Source: Prevotellaceae bacterium UBA2852 (lineage in GTDB: Bacteria; Bacteroidota; Bacteroidia; Bacteroidales; Bacteroidaceae). Taken from it: a stretch of 22,668 nt of DNA. The DNA is taken from contig DEFM01000008.1 in the NCBI GenBank assembly GCA_002350855.1, positions 39,662-62,329 of the forward strand, given 5' to 3'. The notes below the pieces were generated by a model. That model made no database searches, was not told the DNA's origin, and was given only the letters and a program-made list of their open reading frames with translations. Below, piece by piece: positions 7,958 to 15,881 of the stretch (within the stretch, counting starts at the first letter, position 1; the number at the start of each line of letters is the position of its first letter). Made by a program: the position numbers and the translations under genes.

Positions 7958-8746
7958 ATGAGAAACTATCGAAGGCACCAACAGCACCGCTCTTTGAAGA
8001 GGGTGTCGTTGGTGCTTTTGTTTGTTGTCCTAATTGGATTTGCTTTCTTCCTTTACCGCTCATTTATAAGCCCATATTCGTTCCGGCTCAAGGCTATTGC
8101 AGAGAACGGAAATTTCCCTCCAGGCGAAGTGAGAGGTCTTGACATCTCTCATTATCAACAGGAAATAGACTGGGACAAGGTGGGTGCTGCCACATTGGGA
8201 GGAAGAAGAGTGGGTTTTGTGTTTATCAAAGCTACTGAGGGCGCAGACAAATTCGATGATTTCTTCAACAGCAATTTCGCCCAGGCTAAACGTCACGGAA
8301 TAGCGCGTGGTGCATACCATTTCTTCTCAACTAAAAGCTCGGCAAAACGGCAGGCTGAGTATTTCTGCCGAATGGTTTGGCTGGAGGAAGGCGATCTGCC
8401 TCCAGTGCTTGATGTGGAAGTGGATGTAGAACGCAGTTACGGTCCTCAGAAACTGCGCAGCGAAGTGCTTACATGGCTTAGGATGGTGGAGAAGCACTAT
8501 GGTGTGATTCCAATTATCTATGCTTCCTATGCTTACAAACAGAAATACCTCGACGGTAAGGAGTTTGAGAAATATCCATTCTGGATAGCCCACTATTATG
8601 TGAAGGAGCTCGAATATGAAGGCGAATGGTCCTTCTGGCAGCATACTGATGTGGGCGAAGTGGACGGCATCAACGGTTATGTTGATGTTGATGTCTTCAA
8701 CGGTTCTTCAAGTGAATTTGAAGATTTGCTTTTACCTGACCGTTAG
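7958..8746 (+). CDS. Membrane-anchored family 25 lysozyme-like glycosidase
   Basis: GH25 (N,O-diacetylmuramidase/Ch-type lysozyme) protein of 262 residues, expected to cut the MurNAc-GlcNAc bond of peptidoglycan. A basic N-terminus (RRHQQHRSLKR) precedes one hydrophobic segment at about 16-34, an inner-membrane anchor or uncleaved signal, so the enzyme should face the periplasm. The GH25 barrel runs from about 58 to 250: RGLDISHYQ with D62, VFIKATEG at 88-95, GAYHFF at 118-123, PPVLDVEVD at 148-156 holding D152 and E154, PIIYAS, PFWIAHY and WQHTDVGEVDGI. These cover the known active-site strands, with E154 the likely acid and D62/D152 the supporting aspartates. It follows the phosphofructokinase by 19 bases and may be read from the same promoter. 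Its last 15 bases overlap the end of the convergent DUF5715-like gene. Role could be wall remodelling or attack on competitors; the anchor favours the first. Confidence 0.9.
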   Translation: MRNYRRHQQHRSLKRVSLVLLFVVLIGFAFFLYRSFISPYSFRLKAIAENGNFPPGEVRGLDISHYQQEIDWDKVGAATLGGRRVGFVFIKATEGADKFDDFFNSNFAQAKRHGIARGAYHFFSTKSSAKRQAEYFCRMVWLEEGDLPPVLDVEVDVERSYGPQKLRSEVLTWLRMVEKHYGVIPIIYASYAYKQKYLDGKEFEKYPFWIAHYYVKELEYEGEWSFWQHTDVGEVDGINGYVDVDVFNGSSSEFEDLLLPDR

Positions 8747-9628
8747 GTGGAAGCAAGCTTGTTTGTATTCGTATTTTACATAGCAGCGACCGGCAAGCCG
8801 CAGGTCGTAGAGAACTTCAGCAAGTACAAATTTCAGATCTTCGTTGTGAAGGGTGGTTGCAGCCTTTGCATCGAACGACCCCGTTAGTGGCATGAAGCGG
8901 CGGTAGGTGATGTCAATTGTGGTGCCGTAGCAGTGACATGAATTCTCTGTTGCATTCTTGTTTCCATGCTGCAACTTGCGGACATCATTTGTGGTGCGAA
9001 GCACTGACGTGATGATAGGGAGATATGGTTTCATGCCCTTGGAATGGAGCGAATCAATGAAGTTGATGGCAATGGTGTTGAGCAAATCTTGAGCCTTAGG
9101 CACAAGAAGCGGCACAGAACTCGTTAATTCGTCTATCACATAAAACGGGGAGAAACGGATGTCAACCAATTCGCTATTCTCTACGAGTGTTTGAAGTTCC
9201 TCGCGGTAGGTAACAGGGCGGATGCCGTTTGCCTCGGCTACAACAATCTGAGTATCTTGTACGTCGTTAAAACAATCCTTGTAACTCCACATCTTGCTGC
9301 CTGTCCTTTTAACCAGAGGCCTTTCCACTACTTCTTTATTGTCCATGGTATTGGCTGAGGCAGTGTCTTGCGTTAAAGGTTCTGGCATGGTGTCGGACAT
9401 TGTTATAGGCTCTGGTTCTTTAGCCTGAACCGCAACCTTGAGCGTATCAGCAGGAGCGGGCCGGTGAAGAATGAATTTGGCTGGTTTTTTTGCATTCTGA
9501 ATCTCAACAGGGTAGGGTGCGACATCAAAATTGCACAATGCATTAAGTCCTGCAAGTATTGCCACTATTATGGCAAATACAAGCAGGAACTTCTTTTGGT
9601 TATATGGACTTCGTTTCTTATCTTCCAC
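8732..9628 (-). CDS. Membrane-anchored DUF5715 / peptidase M15-like protein
   Basis: A 298-residue protein with one N-terminal membrane segment (about 13-31) and a Pro/Glu/Thr-rich linker to about 105, placing the C-terminal domain in the periplasm. That domain carries the layout of peptidase M15 (D,D-carboxypeptidase/VanY-VanX fold): TSVLRT at 207-212, then NSCHCYGTTIDI with candidate zinc ligands H232 and D239 in the H-x2-G-x3-D pattern, and CFHLTVR near the end with H294. In M15 enzymes an acidic catalytic residue usually sits three positions before the last histidine; here that position is A291, so activity is in doubt. I recall the family as DUF5715, not confirmed here. The start is a GTG at 9626-9628 inside the last codons of the glucanotransferase gene (11-base overlap), chosen because it keeps the membrane segment. 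The gene ends overlapping the lysozyme gene from the other strand. Confidence 0.72.
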   Translation of the reverse strand: MEDKKRSPYNQKKFLLVFAIIVAILAGLNALCNFDVAPYPVEIQNAKKPAKFILHRPAPADTLKVAVQAKEPEPITMSDTMPEPLTQDTASANTMDNKEVVERPLVKRTGSKMWSYKDCFNDVQDTQIVVAEANGIRPVTYREELQTLVENSELVDIRFSPFYVIDELTSSVPLLVPKAQDLLNTIAINFIDSLHSKGMKPYLPIITSVLRTTNDVRKLQHGNKNATENSCHCYGTTIDITYRRFMPLTGSFDAKAATTLHNEDLKFVLAEVLYDLRLAGRCYVKYEYKQACFHLTVR

Positions 9629-12353
9629 TACGCTGAATCATTGTACGTACGTGATCATTGAAATTGTCGCATCCCTGTAGCTTCTCAATAGTCAGATGCA
9701 TACGCCAACGCCAGTAGTGACGTGGATTGGCGGGGATGTTGATACGTTCGCTTGCCGCATCCTTGTTGCGCAGGGACTCATCGATAGCCAACCAGTCTTG
9801 AATCGACAGTAGGCAGAGCATGGATGGACTGTATAGGTGACGATTGACTATCTCTTCTGCAAGCCATCCTGGAAGTGGATGAGGGGCGATGCCGTCAATC
9901 TGAAGAGCATGGTTGTAGAACTGCTGTGCACGTTCTTCGTCTTCGTCCCACCATCCACGCATGGTAGGCATGTCATGGGTGGAGATTGTGGCAACTGAAC
10001 GGTATGGGTTCTTCGACAAGTCGCCAAACGGCATTCCAACAGCCTTAGGCATGGTCTGAATCTCAAGGCTGAGGATGCGCAACTGCTCCATAACCCATGC
10101 TACGCAGTCGGGTACCATGCCGAGGTCTTCAGCACAGACAAGCATGCGTGTGGATTGAGTAAGACGAGGCAGTTTCTTCATCGCTTCGTTGTACCAGAAC
10201 TGGTTGTGACGGCGATAGAAATAATCGTTGTAAAGATTGTTGAATGCCTGCTTTTGCTGGTCGCTCAGGTACTTGTAAGAATAGTCGAACTGAGCAGAGA
10301 TGCGTGGGTGATACATCTGCTGGTTGTGACGGTCGACAACGAAGAGGACGTTGCTGACCAATGCGTACAGACCGTCGCGAAGATCAAGGTCTTCCTTTTC
10401 TGTCTTTGATGCAAAGGCTGCCTCTATCTTGCGCTGAGTGTCGAACTCTGGCTTCATGCTGTAGAACGAGTTCGGTCCTCCGAAGACATTGAACAAATCC
10501 AGTTGAGGGTTGCCCATTTCTCCGTTGCATGGCTGCAGGTAGAGAGTCTTCACCAGTTCTGCCCTGTAGCCGAAGATTCCGAAGAGTACGTCGTCGGTAA
10601 TGTAGGGCTTGGTCATGCGTTCGCGATCAAACTGCAATCCATAGCTCTCAATCTCGCTCTGGCTCATTGGCATGGATGGTGAGAATTGTCCCAAAAGACC
10701 GTGTACGCTGTGAAGTGGAATGTCCCAGATGCGGAAGAAACCGAGCACATGGTCAATGCGGTATGCATCGAAATACTCAGCCATCTTGCGCATACGACGT
10801 ACCCACCAGCTGCAGCCGTCGGCAAGCATCACATCCCAGTTGTAGGTTGGGAATCCCCAGTTCTGTCCGTTTACTGAGAAGTCATCGGGTGGGGCACCCG
10901 CCTGGGAGTTGAGGTTGAAGTATTGTGGTTCTGCCCATGCTTCCACACTTGTGCGGGAAATACCAATTGGAATATCGCCCTTTATGATGATACCAGCTTT
11001 TTTCGCTGTCTCATGCACATCGGTGAGCTGAAGGTGCAGCTTGTACTGTATGTAGTAATGGAAGGCGATGTCGTGATGGTTCTTTCCTCGTGGCGAACAC
11101 AGACGGTTAACAGCAGTGCGGTCGAATGTGCTATACTTGCCCCACTGTGAAAAGTCAGGAGTCCCGAAGGTGTCGCGAAGATGACAGAATGCAGCATAGG
11201 GCACCAGCCAGTCTTTATTGTTCTCGAAATAGGCTTTATAGTCTGCTGAAGCCAGCACTTGCTTCCCTTCCTGCTCATAGGCAAGTTTGAGATATTTCAT
11301 TTTCAGTTTGAGCACTTTCTCATAGTCCACCTTGTCGAGTGCGTTCAGACTCTGCTGCTTCATCATGAATTTCTCCATCTGCAGACGGTCTTCAAGCTGT
11401 GGAAGGGCATTGATGTCGCAGTAGATGGGGTGGAAGGCATAGATGGAAATGGAGTTGTAGGGATAGGAATCCTGCCAGGAACCGGTCATCATGGTGTCGT
11501 TGATAGGCAAAATCTGCAACGCATGCATTCCTACCGATGCAGCCCAGTGAATCATATCCTTGAGGTCACCGAAATCTCCGATTCCGTAGCTCTTCTCTGT
11601 GCGGAGCGAGAATACAGGGATGACCACACCTGCACACTTCCATCCGCGAAGGTTGAAACGTGCTGCATTGTCGGTCTTCACCCATGTCTGTCCGTTTTGC
11701 AGAGTCAGCGAGGTGATGATGCGGTTGGGACCTTCCTCCCAGACTTCTATATTGTCGGCATCGTCAACTATAACATATTTGTATTCAAGAGGACGGAATA
11801 TCTCATTGGCATCAATGTTGATAGACCATTCCTGCAATCCTGTGAGATTGAGGCGTACAGGTTTCTCCCAGTTGCCGATTTGTGTGGCATTGCCACAGAT
11901 GGCAAGATGCTGGTTGCGCAAAAGGTGCGGTTCTGTGATGCGAAGCTGAAGTGTCTTGTTGAAAGAAGGAATCTCAGAAGTGCTTACACGTTTGTGATAA
12001 GCCACTCCGTCGGTAAATGCTGCCGAGAAGAGCGGCAGGTCATCAGGAATGGGACGCCATGTGTCAGTAAGCACAAAAGAACTGTTGTCGTCAGTCACTG
12101 TACGGTTGTTGCGCTTGGTGGTCAGGCAGACTTCGTGCGGAGCCAGTTCCCATTCTGTCCATACCAACTTATCATTGCGGTACAGAGCGTATTGATACTT
12201 CAATGTGGTACAGAAGTCTTTTGTTGTAAACTCCAGGTCGGTACTCCATTGACATCCGTCGTATGTGGTGAGAGCATAAACTTTGTCACCAATGTGAAGG
12301 CGAAGGTCTTCACCCCACTGTGTGTGGTATTCTATTGCAAAATGAAATTTCAT
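9618..12353 (-). CDS. malQ: 4-alpha-glucanotransferase, DPE2-like, with two CBM20 domains
   Basis: Cytosolic GH77 disproportionating enzyme of 911 residues that moves glucan segments between alpha-1,4-glucans, or from maltose, releasing glucose. Two starch-binding CBM20-type domains precede the catalytic part (about 1-95 and 133-230; the second has ICGNATQIGNWEKP). The GH77 barrel follows, with YPYNSISIYAFHPIYCD, GDIPIGISRTSVEAW, GAPPDDFSVNGQNWGFPTYNWD-type loop, the nucleophile D534 in YRIDH, acid/base E742 in CAEDLG and D794 in STHDMP. About 200 residues separate nucleophile and acid/base, which matches the split barrel of plant DPE2 rather than E. coli MalQ. I take the ATG at 12351-12353 as start (5 bases after the regulator's stop) over an upstream in-frame TTG at 12360-12362. 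The gene is third in a four-gene operon and overlaps the next gene by 11 bases. Confidence 0.95.
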   Translation of the reverse strand: MKFHFAIEYHTQWGEDLRLHIGDKVYALTTYDGCQWSTDLEFTTKDFCTTLKYQYALYRNDKLVWTEWELAPHEVCLTTKRNNRTVTDDNSSFVLTDTWRPIPDDLPLFSAAFTDGVAYHKRVSTSEIPSFNKTLQLRITEPHLLRNQHLAICGNATQIGNWEKPVRLNLTGLQEWSINIDANEIFRPLEYKYVIVDDADNIEVWEEGPNRIITSLTLQNGQTWVKTDNAARFNLRGWKCAGVVIPVFSLRTEKSYGIGDFGDLKDMIHWAASVGMHALQILPINDTMMTGSWQDSYPYNSISIYAFHPIYCDINALPQLEDRLQMEKFMMKQQSLNALDKVDYEKVLKLKMKYLKLAYEQEGKQVLASADYKAYFENNKDWLVPYAAFCHLRDTFGTPDFSQWGKYSTFDRTAVNRLCSPRGKNHHDIAFHYYIQYKLHLQLTDVHETAKKAGIIIKGDIPIGISRTSVEAWAEPQYFNLNSQAGAPPDDFSVNGQNWGFPTYNWDVMLADGCSWWVRRMRKMAEYFDAYRIDHVLGFFRIWDIPLHSVHGLLGQFSPSMPMSQSEIESYGLQFDRERMTKPYITDDVLFGIFGYRAELVKTLYLQPCNGEMGNPQLDLFNVFGGPNSFYSMKPEFDTQRKIEAAFASKTEKEDLDLRDGLYALVSNVLFVVDRHNQQMYHPRISAQFDYSYKYLSDQQKQAFNNLYNDYFYRRHNQFWYNEAMKKLPRLTQSTRMLVCAEDLGMVPDCVAWVMEQLRILSLEIQTMPKAVGMPFGDLSKNPYRSVATISTHDMPTMRGWWDEDEERAQQFYNHALQIDGIAPHPLPGWLAEEIVNRHLYSPSMLCLLSIQDWLAIDESLRNKDAASERINIPANPRHYWRWRMHLTIEKLQGCDNFNDHVRTMIQRSGR

Positions 12354-12358
12354 GGAGA

Positions 12359-12706
12359 TCAAACTAAGGTGTTAAGTTCTTTATTTATTGATTGTAGTTC
12401 ATCACGTATGCTTTTTAAGCGCTCAATGACTTCGATTTGTTTGTTCGTGCTGCCTTTGTCGTGCTTCAATGCAGTACGTGCTCCCTCGAGAGTCATTCCG
12501 CGTTCCTTAACAAGATGGTACACACTTCGAACCTCCTCGATATCGTCTTTCGAGTACTGTCGGATGCCGCGACCAGCCTTGCGAGGTTTAATGTTGGGAA
12601 ATTCCTTCTCCCAAAAACGCAGCAAGGTTTCGCTCACGTTAAACATCTTTGCTACTTCACTGATGGAGTAGAAGAGTTTCAGTTCTTTATTAGTGTTTAG
12701 AGCCAT
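12359..12706 (-). CDS. Small MerR-family transcriptional regulator
   Basis: A 115-residue DNA-binding protein. Residues about 12-80 form a MerR-type winged helix-turn-helix: FYSISEVAKMFNVSETLLRFW, then IKPRKAGRGIRQYSKDDIEEV as wing and third helix, and VYHLVKERGMTLEGARTAL. A short C-terminal heptad-rich helix (about 90-112) is likely the antiparallel dimerisation coil. No effector domain or cysteine cluster follows, so it is not a metal or drug sensor of the classical kind. It lies 14 bases after the dipeptidase gene and 5 bases before the glucanotransferase gene. Control of its own operon or of a remote target is inference; similar one-domain MerR proteins are common in Bacteroidales. Confidence 0.9.
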   Translation of the reverse strand: MALNTNKELKLFYSISEVAKMFNVSETLLRFWEKEFPNIKPRKAGRGIRQYSKDDIEEVRSVYHLVKERGMTLEGARTALKHDKGSTNKQIEVIERLKSIRDELQSINKELNTLV

Positions 12707-12720
12707 GAGATGATTGTGAT

Positions 12721-14172
12721 TTAAAGAGTTTTCAGAAGCTCTATGATATAGTTGTAGAACTTTTCAACAGAAGGGATATGACAACGCTCGTCGGGAGTGT
12801 GAGGAGAACGGAGTGTGGGACCGAATGAAGCCATATCCATGTCTGGATAGTTGACTCCGATTATACCACATTCAAGTCCTGCATGGCAAACTTGCACAAG
12901 TGGCTTTTTGCCGTACATTTTGTTGTAAACCTCCGACATTGTTGCAACAAGGGCAGACTTGGTATTTGGCTGCCAGCCGCTGTAGCCGCCTTCGAACTTA
13001 ACCTTCATGCCTGCCATGGAGAAGCAAGCGCGCAGCGAATTGCAAAGCCAGAGCTTCATGCTGTCCACAGCACTACGGGCAAGGATGGAAATCTCTGCAT
13101 GTCCGTCACCGATGTGGATGATGGCGAGGTTGGAAGAAGTCTCCACAATCTCTGGAATAGTTGGAATGAAGCGAAGTACTCCGTCATGGGCAGCCATAAC
13201 TGCGTTGATGAGATTCTGCTGAATTTCTGCAGGTACTGCTGTGGCGGGTACGTCGCAAGCTTCTACTGTGAGTTCAATGTTGCCATGCTCGATTTCCTCA
13301 AATTCCTTGTTGAATAAATCACGGCACTTGGCAACAAACTCTTCGAGTTGCGCCACTTTGCCGTTGGGTACAACAACAACTGCTTCGCCTTCACGGGGAA
13401 TAGCGTTGCGCATGTTGCCTCCTTTCCAAGAGCAGAGCCAAGCGCTTTCTGTGCCAATGGCGGCGAAAAGCAGGCGTGCCATAAGTTTGTTTGCATTGGC
13501 ACGACCTTCATTGATCTCCAGCCCTGAGTGACCTCCGCGCAATCCCTTCATTTGGATACGCATTGCTGTCATGTTCTCAGCATCGATATTGAGTGGCTGA
13601 TAATCCATTGTGCATACTACGTCCATACCGCCTGCACAACCGATTGTGATTTCACCCTCAGTCTCACTGTCGAGGTTGAGAAGGTATTTCCCCTGAAGCT
13701 CACCGGCTTTCAGACCGAAGGCACCATACATGCCGGTTTCCTCGTCTTTGGTAATCAATACCTCAAGAGGACCGTGCACAACGTCTTTGTCTTCAATCAC
13801 AGCCATGGCTGCGGCAACCCCCATTCCGTCGTCGCTTCCGAGAGTAGTGCCCTTGGCACGTACCCATTCGCCGTCGATGTATGTTAGGATAGGATCAGTT
13901 TCGAAATTGTGATCAGATTCTTTTACTTTCTGTGGTACCATGTCCATGTGGGCTTGCAGCACTACGATGGGACGGTTCTCATAGCCTGGAGTGGCAGCTT
14001 TGCGCATCACCACGTTGCCGGCCTCGTCGATGTGTGCCTCAGCACTATTCTTCTTTGCGAAGTCCACAAGGTAGTTTGCTACCTGCTCTGTGTGGCCCGA
14101 CGGACGGGGAATTTGTGTGAGAGCATAGAAGTTACGCCAGACAATCTGAGGTTTTAGTTCATGTATTTCCAT
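12721..14172 (-). CDS. pepD: Aminoacyl-histidine dipeptidase, M20 family zinc peptidase
   Basis: Cytosolic dipeptidase of 483 residues that hydrolyses Xaa-His (carnosine-type) and other unblocked dipeptides. It has the M20 two-domain plan: catalytic residues at 1-200 and from about 400 onward, with an inserted lid domain between. Metal ligands can be read: H75 in LQAHMDM with D77 behind it, bridging D114 in LGSDDG, general base E144 and ligand E145 in TKDEETG, D168 in NLDSE, and H458 in RSPHTPDER. Their spacing (39, 31, 23 and 290 residues) agrees well with that of Vibrio and E. coli PepD. GLRGGHSGLEI at 210-220 and VCHAGLECG at 428-436 are also typical. It is the first gene of the operon that continues with the MerR regulator, and a promoter lies about 60 bases upstream. 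Confidence 0.95.
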   Translation of the reverse strand: MEIHELKPQIVWRNFYALTQIPRPSGHTEQVANYLVDFAKKNSAEAHIDEAGNVVMRKAATPGYENRPIVVLQAHMDMVPQKVKESDHNFETDPILTYIDGEWVRAKGTTLGSDDGMGVAAAMAVIEDKDVVHGPLEVLITKDEETGMYGAFGLKAGELQGKYLLNLDSETEGEITIGCAGGMDVVCTMDYQPLNIDAENMTAMRIQMKGLRGGHSGLEINEGRANANKLMARLLFAAIGTESAWLCSWKGGNMRNAIPREGEAVVVVPNGKVAQLEEFVAKCRDLFNKEFEEIEHGNIELTVEACDVPATAVPAEIQQNLINAVMAAHDGVLRFIPTIPEIVETSSNLAIIHIGDGHAEISILARSAVDSMKLWLCNSLRACFSMAGMKVKFEGGYSGWQPNTKSALVATMSEVYNKMYGKKPLVQVCHAGLECGIIGVNYPDMDMASFGPTLRSPHTPDERCHIPSVEKFYNYIIELLKTL

Positions 14173-14229
14173 AGTGTTATATTTGTATGTGTATAGCTGA
14201 TATTTTTTGTGATTTTTTTGTTTAACCTA

Positions 14230-14263
14230 CAAATGTAGTATTTTTTTTATAACTATATGCAAA
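14230..14263 (-). promoter_or_regulatory. Promoter of the dipeptidase-MerR-glucanotransferase operon
   Basis: On the minus strand, TACATTTG (14230-14237) matches the -7 consensus TAnnTTTG and TTTG (14260-14263) serves as -33, with 22 bases between, slightly longer than usual. The start of transcription would be near 14224, about 50 bases before the dipeptidase ATG. Confidence 0.6.
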
Positions 14264-14271
14264 AAAATCTT

Positions 14272-15702
14272 TTATTTTTTTTGAGCTTCTGTTTTGTATG
14301 TGACTTTTCGGGATTTGATGTGAAGCCCGAAATACGTAAGCAAGCCGTTGAAGATAAGCAATTCGTAGCCGAAGTTGTAGTTCCACAGATGCTGCGAGGC
14401 GAGGTCTATGGTGTAGCAGATTAGCGGCGATGCTATTGCAACCCAAGGTACAATTTGCGCATCAGGTTTGCGGTGAGTGCAAATGGCAAAGGCAAACAAT
14501 CCGAGCAACGGACCATAGGTGTAGCTTACAAGGGTGTAGATGAGGTCGATCACACTGCGGTTGTTCAGCAGGTGAAAGAGCATAACAAACAACACGAATA
14601 GTGCCATCATGCAAAGATGTACCCTGCGACGGCGTTTTTCGTTGTCGGAGTCTTCCAATATGTCAATACAATAACTTGTAGTCAGTGCCGTCAATGCTGA
14701 ATCGGCACTGGAGAATGCGGCTGCTATGATGCCTATGGTGAAAAGAATCAGGGTGCCTTCACCCAAAAGTCCCGTTGTTACGATTTGTGGCAGAATACTG
14801 TCGCTTTGTTCAGGCAACGACAATCCTTGGACTGAGTAGAAATGGGTAAGAATAATTCCTAGGGCAAGAAACAAGAGATTGACCGGAAGGAAGAGAATGC
14901 CATAACTACAGAGGTTCTTCTGCCCGTTGCGTAAAGTGCTGCAGGTGAGATTCTTCTGCATCATGTCCTGGTCCAGTCCTGTCATCACTATCACAATGAA
15001 TATGCCGCTGAGAAACTGCTTTACGAAATGCTGACGGCTGCTCCAATCGGAAAATTCGAATATGCGGCTGTGCTTATCGAATTGTATGAGTTCGGTCATC
15101 CCCCCTAAATCGAGATTCATGCTGCTTCCTACATGTATGAGTATCATCACGAGTGCGCCAAGCATGCACAACGTCTGTAGTGCGTCTGTCCATACAATTG
15201 TGCGTATGCCTCCGCGATGGGTGTAGAGCCAGATTAGGAGAAGAGTGGCCACTACTGTGACTGCAAACGGCAGGTGGAGTGCTTCATGCAGGATTGTACA
15301 GACAAGATAGAGCTTTGCTGCCGACCCCATCAACTTACTGATGATGAAAAACCATGCACCGGTCTTGCGGCTTGCAGACCCTATCCTTGTGTCGAGATAT
15401 CCGTAGATGCTGGTGACATTATGCTTGTAGTAGAGAGGCAGAAGTACAAACGCCACAATAAGATAACCGAAAAAGAATCCCATGCACATCTGCAGATAGG
15501 TCATGTCGGAATCTAATATCATACCCGGAACGCTGACAAAGGTTACTCCTGATATGCTTGCTCCGATCATACCGAATGATACTAGAGGCCAGGGCGATTT
15601 CCTGTTGCCGCGGAAGAAGGCATCGTTGCCTCCGCGACCAGTAAGAAGCGAAATGCCGTAGAGTACACCGAAGTAAATCAATATGGTTGTGATAATTAGC
15701 AT
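14272..15702 (-). CDS. Sodium:solute symporter family protein
   Basis: Inner-membrane Na+-coupled secondary transporter of the SSS family, 476 residues with about 13 predicted membrane helices. Helix 1 contains GMIGASISGVTFVSVPGM, the discontinuous first core helix of the LeuT fold. AFSSADSALTALTTSYCIDI near the middle-end is the conserved sodium-binding helix 8 region. A tyrosine-rich loop and PLLGLFAFAI follow. The reading frame is open 27 codons further upstream, to 15783, but that extension would start before the promoter at 15747-15754, so the ATG at 15700-15702 (MLIITTILIYFG) is taken. The substrate cannot be named; Bacteroidota relatives are annotated for sialic acid, sugars, proline or iodide. 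It is divergent from the Na/Pi cotransporter gene and ends 99 bases before the dipeptidase gene. Confidence 0.9.
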   Translation of the reverse strand: MLIITTILIYFGVLYGISLLTGRGGNDAFFRGNRKSPWPLVSFGMIGASISGVTFVSVPGMILDSDMTYLQMCMGFFFGYLIVAFVLLPLYYKHNVTSIYGYLDTRIGSASRKTGAWFFIISKLMGSAAKLYLVCTILHEALHLPFAVTVVATLLLIWLYTHRGGIRTIVWTDALQTLCMLGALVMILIHVGSSMNLDLGGMTELIQFDKHSRIFEFSDWSSRQHFVKQFLSGIFIVIVMTGLDQDMMQKNLTCSTLRNGQKNLCSYGILFLPVNLLFLALGIILTHFYSVQGLSLPEQSDSILPQIVTTGLLGEGTLILFTIGIIAAAFSSADSALTALTTSYCIDILEDSDNEKRRRRVHLCMMALFVLFVMLFHLLNNRSVIDLIYTLVSYTYGPLLGLFAFAICTHRKPDAQIVPWVAIASPLICYTIDLASQHLWNYNFGYELLIFNGLLTYFGLHIKSRKVTYKTEAQKK

Positions 15703-15746
15703 ATCATAATAAAACAAAAAAATAAAACAGATTGTGCATTTGAGTG

Positions 15747-15754
15747 CAAAGATA
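15747..15754 (-). promoter_or_regulatory. -7 box of the symporter promoter
   Basis: On the minus strand this reads TATCTTTG, an exact TAnnTTTG match, 44 bases before the chosen ATG. A TTG lies further upstream but with 26 bases between, so no good -33 box is claimed. Runs of A/T surround the site. Confidence 0.55.
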
Positions 15755-15804
15755 GTGTTTTTTTGCGTTTTTTTTTGCGGCAATGCAATCTTAATCGCCG
15801 TTTT

Positions 15805-15836
15805 TTTGGGTGTTAGTTGAATTTGTTGTAATTTTG
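15805..15836 (+). promoter_or_regulatory. Complete Bacteroidota promoter of the Na/Pi cotransporter gene
   Basis: TTTG at 15805-15808 and TAATTTTG at 15829-15836, 20 bases apart, match both the -33 and the -7 consensus of the phylum's main sigma factor. Transcription should begin near 15842, which excludes translation from the in-frame ATG at 15810 and fixes the start at 15882. Confidence 0.75.
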
Positions 15837-15881
15837 GAGCAGAAAGAGAGAAATCTACTAACTATACATTATTTATTATTT

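Noticed and set aside
12354..12362. TTG start of the glucanotransferase three codons before the ATG
   Set aside because: It would overlap the MerR stop codon and offers no better ribosome site; the ATG at 12351-12353 is simpler.
11259..12671. Long plus-strand open frame of 470 codons opposite the glucanotransferase and MerR genes
   Set aside because: It is antisense to two well-recognised genes, has no known domain and an amino-acid make-up typical of a shadow frame (many Cys, His, Arg).
15810..15881. N-terminal extension of the Na/Pi cotransporter (MLVEFVVILEQ...)
   Set aside because: It overlaps a complete TTTG-N20-TAnnTTTG promoter, so the codons lie before the transcription start; METQSIW fits the family N-terminus.
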